Source: Pseudoalteromonas fuliginea
GTDB lineage: Bacteria > Pseudomonadota > Gammaproteobacteria > Enterobacterales > Alteromonadaceae
Length of the DNA: 64,000 bases
Direction of reading: 5' to 3'
Assembly: GCF_000690055.1 (NCBI RefSeq)
Contig: NZ_JJNZ01000008.1
Coordinates: 1 to 64,000 of the forward strand
The position numbers and the translations under genes were made by a program. Under the pieces are notes generated by a model, which saw only the letters and a list, made by a program, of their open reading frames with translations, was not told the origin of the DNA and ran no database searches. Positions 58,479 to 64,000 of this stretch are shown here, piece by piece; position 1 is the first letter of the stretch; every line of letters begins with the position of its first letter.

Positions 58479-58712
58479 CTATAATCGTCCACTAGATAAC
58501 TGTTTTGCAGCTTTGTCAAAAAGAGTTGCTACCATGTCTAAAACTGCCGATGCTGCTAGCATTGTAACAATTATCGGCTCTTTCAATTCGTCCGAGGAGT
58601 TAATAACCCAACTGATGGCGAAGAATAGTATAAAAATATTAATTGCAATACGTACCCATGGGTACAACTTTAAATATAATGCCGCTAATTCAATCTTTGT
58701 TGATTCATTCAT
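58479..58712 (-). CDS. Small two-helix membrane protein, partner of the NTPase
   Basis: A 77-residue protein with two hydrophobic helices: about residues 18-37 (WVRIAINIFILFFAISWVI) and 48-64 (IVTMLAASAVLDMVATLF). AAGGAG lies 12 bases before the ATG, slightly far. No family recognised. Its 12-base gap to the NTPase gene suggests co-expression; a membrane-disrupting effector or an anchor for the NTPase are the two obvious options. Confidence 0.75.
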   Translation of the reverse strand: MNESTKIELAALYLKLYPWVRIAINIFILFFAISWVINSSDELKEPIIVTMLAASAVLDMVATLFDKAAKQLSSGRL

Positions 58713-58822
58713 TTTATTATTTAACTCCTTTTTTCATATGAAAATATTCATGCATATGCATCAATTAGAAATCCTTCTGATTATCTAACAATGACTTAAG
58801 GTAGCTATAGCACAGCCAAAGG

Positions 58823-58854
58823 CTTGTAATCTTGTAATCTTGTAATCTTGTAAT
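58823..58854. repeat. Four tandem copies of an 8-bp repeat
   Basis: CTTGTAAT is repeated four times without interruption, about 110 bases upstream of the two-helix membrane protein gene. Such a microsatellite can change copy number by slippage; placed in the likely promoter region it could vary expression. The rest of the 283-base gap is AT-rich and non-coding. Confidence 0.85.
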
Positions 58855-58995
58855 CACCCTATGATTAAAAATACTATCAAATAAATCTCAATAGTATTTC
58901 CAGAGGGCTGAATTTTAACATATCTCAGTTTTAGGTTTTCGCTCTCTAAATAGTCCAATTCATCAAAAAGAAATTTGCTTTTGATTACAAAATAG

Positions 58996-61422
58996 TTATG
59001 TTTCAAATTCTAAAATAACTTCGCACACGCCTTTTTCTACTCGTCTAAGTATTTCAGCATCAATCAATTTATTTATTCCGTCCGCGACAAACGCAGCTAA
59101 TGAACTATCTGATAGATCATCACTAATACTTGGAGCACATTTTTTCACAAAAGCTATAACTTTTTTATTCTGAATCTTTAACAGCGTTTGCTGTTTATTT
59201 CTAAATACTAGGTAAAGTGTATGAACAACAACCGCCTGACAAATATAGCTATTAGCAGACTCAACAGCTTTTAAGACAATCGGACGCTTAAAATCTTTTT
59301 GGTTACTCATGGCTAAAAGTACTGCACTTAAAAATATACACATATCCTTTTTTTCTTCAGCGCTAATTACTCTTTTTTTATTCAACAAAGCCCCAATTTC
59401 TCTTACTTGGTTCACAATAAAATCTTTGTCGTCTTGATTAAATTCTTTAGCTTCACATGTGAAACAATTTAAGTGCCTTGGTGTTATTAGTCCACATTTA
59501 TCACAGAAAGATAAACTAGCTTGCCCCTGATTTATCTGCGACCCCAATTTTATATTACTGATTCCTGTCATTTTAAGATATTCAGTACTAGTATTACTCC
59601 AGCTAATAATTCCCTTTTTAGGACAATTTATTTGTAAGTGTGATATGAGTAGCTCTTGAATAAGGGGATTTAAATCGCAGAAAAACAAGAACCCTTTCCA
59701 TTCTTCACACCACTCCAGTTGAATGAAATCATCTACAATTAATCGCTTCTCAAAATTAAAATCCTGAATTTTATTTTTCATCAACCCTTTTTCAGCTATC
59801 GTATCTACTTTGTTAGGGTCAGCAGCAAAGATACGTTTCCCCAATTCGCTGTAACGTCCTTTCTTTATTAAGTTAGCGTCTAATAATACAATGCACCGAC
59901 TAGTTGCTCTGGAATATGCGCAGAAAAACTCAGAGTCAGAAATATTTTCTGATGAATAGATTATTACGACTGGTTTTTCTAATCCTCTAAACCGGCCAAT
60001 ACTTTCTACATCTACACCAGCTGGAACAAGATCTGCTGGTATACTAAGGTAACCAGGTTTTAATACGCAAATATCTTCCTTCGCTATACCATCGCTTAAT
60101 AGCCTAGCAACGACCTGTCTCAGCCTTTGTGTTTGATCATGCGTAACTAATCTATGCAACGTATCTTTTTCTGGCTCCCTTTTATTTATGACTGCATAAC
60201 GTGGAGTACTAAAGAGTTTTAATTCTTCACAGACAGCTTTGGGCATTCGTAAGCTCTCAGTGAGTAGATATGGAGTAACGTCCAATAGTTCAGACAATAA
60301 ACCTTCAGAGACTGAGCGTTCATACCCAAAAGCTTGAGCGTCATCACACATCACTATTATCTGTTTATCTTTAAATGAATTTTCGAATAATTTCCACGCT
60401 TCCTGACTTATAGCTTGGCCTTCATCAACCAATAAAGTATCAAATTCGTCTAATTTATTTTCTTTTACCACTTTAGACAAAGTCGATTCATCGTGAAATA
60501 TAGCAGCTGGTTCATCACTATATTCAGAACAAAGCTTATTGAAACTTATAACTTTACAGTTAGACTCCCCTACCAGCTCTTTGGCAATTTTATCTGAAAG
60601 TAGCTTGTTGAACGTAACAACTAATGCTCGCTTTCCTTTCTTAACTATTTGTCGACATGCGTGAATAAGGACAATTGTTTTACCTGATCCTGGCCAGCCA
60701 GTAACCAAAGTTCTCTTACTCTCAACTGCTTGGTTAGCATAGCTACTTTGCTCCTCTGTGAGCTTAAGCCAAGTCCTATTATCATCCTTAATCCTAGCTA
60801 TCCAACAAGCTCTTCCATGACCTTGAGGCAGTAAACATTGTATTACTTTATTAACACTATTAATGCCTAAAGCACCTATGCCAAGGAGGGCTTTATAAAA
60901 ATCCATCAGAGACTCTACCCTTTCAGCTTCATAAGTTAGATCTTCTTTGTCTATTACTAAACGAATACGCTTACCCATGTGTATATCAACATATTCAGGG
61001 GGTAAATTTAATCCGAAATCAGTATTAGGGAAGTAATAAGCTTTTCCTAGTCGACTATATATATTTGCATCTTTTAATATCTTTTGAATAGCGAAAACAC
61101 CACGATTCAACTGTTCAAAAGGATCAAAATGGCTTCCGCTCTCTCCTTGGCTATAATAAAAACCATTGCCATTACGTGAAAAGTTACCGCCTTTTACCTC
61201 GATGGCTAACATGCCTTTTTCTGGATGAATTACTAAGAAATCGACCTCACCTATTCCACTAGGATCATCGTATATTTCGACTAAAGCAGATGATAGCCAA
61301 GGAATTGAATGAATAACTGTGTATTCATCACTTAATCCTGTTTTTAATGATTGATATAGTTTAGGTTCTGCATAAAAACTATTATTGGATTTAGGCCCAA
61401 AATCAGGATACATTTTAGCCAT
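58996..61422 (-). CDS. NERD nuclease-SF1 helicase fusion with zinc ribbon
   Basis: An 808-residue protein. The N-terminal NERD domain has a PD-(D/E)xK-like site, GEVDFLVIHP and LAIEVKGG (Asp61, Glu75-x-Lys77). A superfamily 1 helicase core follows: Walker A GWPGSGKT at 242-249, DExQ-type box LVDEGQ at 331-336, VMCDDAQAF as motif III. The C-terminal region has a zinc ribbon (CDKCGLITPRHLNCFTC). Nuclease-helicase fusions of this kind, such as Nhi, act against phage. It follows the CoiA-like gene by 108 bases on the same strand. The activity on DNA is inferred. Confidence 0.8.
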   Translation of the reverse strand: MAKMYPDFGPKSNNSFYAEPKLYQSLKTGLSDEYTVIHSIPWLSSALVEIYDDPSGIGEVDFLVIHPEKGMLAIEVKGGNFSRNGNGFYYSQGESGSHFDPFEQLNRGVFAIQKILKDANIYSRLGKAYYFPNTDFGLNLPPEYVDIHMGKRIRLVIDKEDLTYEAERVESLMDFYKALLGIGALGINSVNKVIQCLLPQGHGRACWIARIKDDNRTWLKLTEEQSSYANQAVESKRTLVTGWPGSGKTIVLIHACRQIVKKGKRALVVTFNKLLSDKIAKELVGESNCKVISFNKLCSEYSDEPAAIFHDESTLSKVVKENKLDEFDTLLVDEGQAISQEAWKLFENSFKDKQIIVMCDDAQAFGYERSVSEGLLSELLDVTPYLLTESLRMPKAVCEELKLFSTPRYAVINKREPEKDTLHRLVTHDQTQRLRQVVARLLSDGIAKEDICVLKPGYLSIPADLVPAGVDVESIGRFRGLEKPVVIIYSSENISDSEFFCAYSRATSRCIVLLDANLIKKGRYSELGKRIFAADPNKVDTIAEKGLMKNKIQDFNFEKRLIVDDFIQLEWCEEWKGFLFFCDLNPLIQELLISHLQINCPKKGIISWSNTSTEYLKMTGISNIKLGSQINQGQASLSFCDKCGLITPRHLNCFTCEAKEFNQDDKDFIVNQVREIGALLNKKRVISAEEKKDMCIFLSAVLLAMSNQKDFKRPIVLKAVESANSYICQAVVVHTLYLVFRNKQQTLLKIQNKKVIAFVKKCAPSISDDLSDSSLAAFVADGINKLIDAEILRRVEKGVCEVILEFET

Positions 61423-61530
61423 CTATAATCTACCTTTTTACTGCCGTTAATACATTACGTACTACTTACGAATCTAAGTACTCTGGATTACTTCATATTG
61501 CAATTCAATTGCCCACATGAAAATAACTTA

Positions 61531-62673
61531 TTAATCATATAACACTGAATTACCGCATAATTTACAATAAATAAAACATGCTTTGCTTCTAAACTGTGTC
61601 ATATCCTCATTCCCACAGTGGCATTTCAATTTTTTACATATCTCATTTAGTTCAGCAATTAAACCTTCTTGAATAACTCTTGGCTGTATATATTTATCAG
61701 CTACTGATGCGTGAGCAGAGTTACCACTTAGTCTACTTTTCCTTTTTTCATCTAACCTTTTTCTATAATCATCATTCTCCAACTGGCGCTGTTTATATAT
61801 CTGTTCGGCTTCGTCTTTTGCATCAATTTCTGATTGCTGAACATCAAAATAAGTAAGGCTGTTCTCGTTAAAGTGTAAGTCGTTCAAACTCACTAATTTA
61901 GATTGCTCTGAACTGACAACTTGTACCTGAAAGCCTAAATCATCGATTTCGTATTGTGTATAAAAACACTTAAAAAATAGCTTGTTTTGATCTCGGCTAG
62001 TAATTTTTGATTCAAGGTCAAATACGTAAAGGTTTTCATTAGAACTATAAAATATGTCTTTTCGGGTGAAGTTGTTTTTGTCTTGCAGAAATAACCAAAG
62101 AACAGTAGCGCCTTGCTCTTTAAAAAATCGGTTTCTTGCAACGATAACATCGAGTGGCACTTGGTCTAACACTAACTCAATAGCTATATCCATGTTATGT
62201 GTATTAGAGTAAAAACTTATATCTGGTCTTCGCCATGCTTTAGCTAGCCCCGTTTGAAATTGCTCTCGATAAGTTTGTTCTACTCGAATATTTTCATACT
62301 CAACTTCGCTTTTAAGCAAATTTGATATAGTCGTTTTATAGTCTTTATGTTTTTTGCTTTCTTTTACACCATTGTAACTAATAGCATGCAATTCACTATC
62401 GGTGAGAGTTGTTGTGCTTTTTACAGGGCAATCTTCTGAACCAATAGGATGTTTGAAATGATGTTTTTGTGATGGAGTTCCAGCAAGTATTAAAGACTGA
62501 AAACATGTAGCACATAATATACTACCAAGCCCTTCAGGTTCTCTTAGAAAGCGTCTAAGCTTAAATAGGCCTGCTTCATCTAAAAATAGAATTTCATTAG
62601 AGGTATAGCCTTTACCTTCGTCAGGTAAAAATACTTTAGAGACTGTAGACATAAATTTAGCTTTTAATTCCAT
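61531..62673 (-). CDS. CoiA-like/DUF6035 putative nuclease with zinc fingers
   Basis: A 380-residue protein of the CoiA-like type. N-terminal zinc finger: Cys54, Cys57, His71/72, His75, Cys82. Nuclease-like core: RRPDISFY (Asp151), then AIELVLDQV (Glu166) and ARNRFFKEQGATVLWLF, the same order as in CoiA and related restriction-fold proteins, though the third position (Val168) departs from E-x-K/Q. A Cys-x-Cys...Cys-x2-Cys zinc ribbon closes the protein. It is the first gene of the cluster beside ffs. A second ATG (62652) is possible; neither has a clear ribosome binding site. Confidence 0.65.
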   Translation of the reverse strand: MELKAKFMSTVSKVFLPDEGKGYTSNEILFLDEAGLFKLRRFLREPEGLGSILCATCFQSLILAGTPSQKHHFKHPIGSEDCPVKSTTTLTDSELHAISYNGVKESKKHKDYKTTISNLLKSEVEYENIRVEQTYREQFQTGLAKAWRRPDISFYSNTHNMDIAIELVLDQVPLDVIVARNRFFKEQGATVLWLFLQDKNNFTRKDIFYSSNENLYVFDLESKITSRDQNKLFFKCFYTQYEIDDLGFQVQVVSSEQSKLVSLNDLHFNENSLTYFDVQQSEIDAKDEAEQIYKQRQLENDDYRKRLDEKRKSRLSGNSAHASVADKYIQPRVIQEGLIAELNEICKKLKCHCGNEDMTQFRSKACFIYCKLCGNSVLYD

Positions 62674-62792
62674 TTAAATGATCATACTTAAGATAGCTAA
62701 TTTAAAGATCAGAATATGGATAAGCAAGCTTTAATAACTTTATTTAAAAAATAATATATTTACGAAGAATGTTTGATTAAATTTATCTATAA

Positions 62793-62815
62793 CACCCAAA
62801 TGAGGAATTTGGGTG
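62793..62815 (-). terminator. Terminator of the 4.5S RNA gene
   Basis: CACCCAAAT (62793-62801) pairs perfectly with ATTTGGGTG (62807-62815); on the minus strand it follows the RNA 3' end and is continued by TTATAG. The U-tract is short but the stem is strong. Confidence 0.75.
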
Positions 62816-62924
62816 GCAGTCTTACCAGCCACATCTCGGCACACACGTCACAAACTGTGGCTGCTCCCTTCCGGGCCTGACCAGGTTCGCCTGCTAGTGT
62901 TGCGAGAGGACCAATAAGACTACC
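62815..62924 (-). ncRNA. ffs: Signal recognition particle 4.5S RNA
   Basis: The minus strand gives the bacterial small SRP RNA: the apical hairpin with the Ffh-binding core GGTCAGGCCCGGAAGGGAGC, the bulged stem around CAGCC, and closing arms GGTAGTCTTA and TAAGACTGCC (62924 and 62815 ends) that pair with one G-U. Together with Ffh it targets membrane proteins to the translocon. Its 3' side borders the accessory island. Ends are approximate. Confidence 0.95.
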
Positions 62925-62951
62925 ATTGAGGGCCTTGGTTGGCGCGGGGGG

Positions 62952-62980
62952 ATTATCTCTACTTTTGCTCTGTTATTCAA
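62952..62980 (-). promoter_or_regulatory. Promoter of ffs
   Basis: On the minus strand, TTGAAT (62975-62980) and GATAAT (62952-62957) are 17 bp apart. The bases after the -10 are CCCCCCGCG, a GC-rich discriminator usual at stringently controlled stable-RNA promoters. Confidence 0.8.
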
Positions 62981-63054
62981 GGGGTAATCTAAAAAGAAAG
63001 TGCGATTGCATACTTCATATACAATCGCGGTGCATTTAGCTGTTTTAATGCGTA

Positions 63055-63933
63055 TTAATTGCTCTCTAACTGAGTTTTAATATTACGTAATGCTGCTTTT
63101 ACTTTTTTCATGTTCTCAGGGCCCATGCGTAAAAGTTGTTTTTGTGCAGCTGGTAATTGCTCCCACTCTGAAAATGCATATTGATATGTTACTGAATTAC
63201 GAAGTAATGGTAAGTCGCCCTCAGGTTCTGGCGTATCAAGTAACAAATCAATTGCATCGGTTAGGGTTTGATTAAACTCATCATCGCCGTAACCTATTTC
63301 AGTGTATGCACTATTAATAAGCGGTTTATATTCTTCGTACATACGCACTGCTTGAGCGGCACTCATACTGGTGAATACTTTTACATACGGTGTATAACGC
63401 TCATAGCTATTAGGATCAATCGTTAAAATATCTCCTTCTGTTACGCTAAAACTCTCTTCTGGCTTAATAACAGGTGTATGCTTTTTGGCGATTTTGCCTT
63501 GGGCAATGTTATCTATAAATACAACACCACGGCGAATCACATCGTCGGTTACCATTAAGCTCATCACTGAATCACTCAAGTACTCATCCATTTTAGCAAC
63601 AACCACCGTGTCACTTTCGTCAAGCGTCACTAATGGTTCTACTTTTGGGGCCGGCTCAACAGCGCGTTGTGTTGGCACTTCAAGTTCTTTAGGTTCCTCT
63701 GGTTTTACTGCAGAAGGAGTATCAATAATAGGAGCAATTTCTGGTTTAAGCTCCATTATTGGCTGCTCTTTAACTGGCGGCTCTACCTCTGTGCGTGTTA
63801 CTTTTTCATCACTTGGTTTAAGTAATACGAAGGCAGCCGCGCATGCTACGACTATTAAAATAATAACGGCAAAAAGAAGATTGTTATTAGGTGGACGTTT
63901 TTGAACATCTGACACTTCTGGTTTATCTGACAT
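63055..63933 (-). CDS. DUF3014 domain protein, single-pass membrane
   Basis: About 292 residues from the ATG at 63933 (MSDKPEVSDVQK), which has GGAG five bases upstream; the frame to 63966 is a weaker choice. One membrane helix (about residues 17-38, LLFAVIILIVVACAAAFVLL) is followed by a Pro/Glu-rich linker and a DUF3014 domain in the periplasm (YTPYVKVFTSMSAAQAVRMY, EWEQLPAAQKQLLRMGPENM). Function unknown. The stop lies about 75 bases before the ffs promoter. Confidence 0.85.
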   Translation of the reverse strand: MSDKPEVSDVQKRPPNNNLLFAVIILIVVACAAAFVLLKPSDEKVTRTEVEPPVKEQPIMELKPEIAPIIDTPSAVKPEEPKELEVPTQRAVEPAPKVEPLVTLDESDTVVVAKMDEYLSDSVMSLMVTDDVIRRGVVFIDNIAQGKIAKKHTPVIKPEESFSVTEGDILTIDPNSYERYTPYVKVFTSMSAAQAVRMYEEYKPLINSAYTEIGYGDDEFNQTLTDAIDLLLDTPEPEGDLPLLRNSVTYQYAFSEWEQLPAAQKQLLRMGPENMKKVKAALRNIKTQLESN

Positions 63934-64000
63934 ACGAACTCCATAAAAATTAAAATGCGATATCACTTAGAATACGCTAAGTGGATTAAATTCATTCTGA

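Noticed and set aside
58823-58854. CRISPR-like repeat
   Set aside because: Units are 8 bp and contiguous with no spacers; no cas genes in the window.
52197-62792. CRISPR-associated Tn7-like transposon at ffs
   Set aside because: The attachment site type fits, but there are no tns, tniQ or cas genes and no repeat array; only the insertion hotspot idea is kept.

Overview
The window reads as chromosome of a marine gammaproteobacterium of the Alteromonadales, most likely Pseudoalteromonas or a close relative. The evidence is gene order (leuS-lptE-holA-nadD-rsfS-rlmH-mrdA-rodA-rlpA-dacA-ybeD-lipB-lipA; metY-rimP-nusA-infB-rbfA-truB-rpsO-pnp-nlpI), AT-rich composition and protein sequence character. 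No database search was possible.

Layout. 1-3.5 kb: an anchored FKBP isomerase, a Lon-like protease and a zinc-ribbon protein, all on the minus strand. 3.7-16.6 kb: a plus-strand housekeeping run for leucyl-tRNA synthesis, LPS assembly, replication, NAD synthesis, ribosome maturation, cell elongation and lipoate synthesis. 16.6-23.1 kb: single genes, namely a VCBS lipoprotein resembling polysaccharide lyases, an RNA-binding protein, an M28 peptidase, a PDC sensor membrane protein and three tandem EF-hand miniproteins. 23.2-26.3 kb: a copper operon (MerR regulator, CopA ATPase, cupredoxin) with a clear MerR-type promoter. 26.4-32.9 kb: a DUF2059 protein and a six-gene Mrp Na+/H+ antiporter operon. 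33.1-45.1 kb: nlpI and the translation/RNA-decay supercluster from initiator tRNA metY to pnp, read on the minus strand. 45.5-52.2 kb: a globin-like protein, an FeS-type photolyase/cryptochrome, a phospholipase C/P1-nuclease-like secreted protein with a PpiC-type isomerase and a frameshifted third gene, a small heat-shock protein and a peroxiredoxin.

52.2-62.8 kb is an accessory island next to the 4.5S RNA gene (ffs). Its left part looks like debris of a cassette array: attC-like repeats, a frameshifted secreted HExxH protein, a decayed transposase, and a divergent LysR/AhpD-like pair. Its right part holds four minus-strand genes that look like defence: a CoiA-like nuclease with zinc fingers, a NERD-nuclease/SF1-helicase fusion, and a two-gene unit of a 77-residue two-helix membrane protein followed by a 796-residue P-loop NTPase. 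That unit, preceded by a four-copy 8-bp tandem repeat, is the best candidate for an undescribed system. 62.8-64 kb: ffs with promoter and terminator, then a DUF3014 protein.

Three probable frameshifts (two in the third gene after the phospholipase-like gene, one in the HExxH gene) all fall in A-runs and each is repaired by one extra A. They may be base-calling errors rather than true gene loss.
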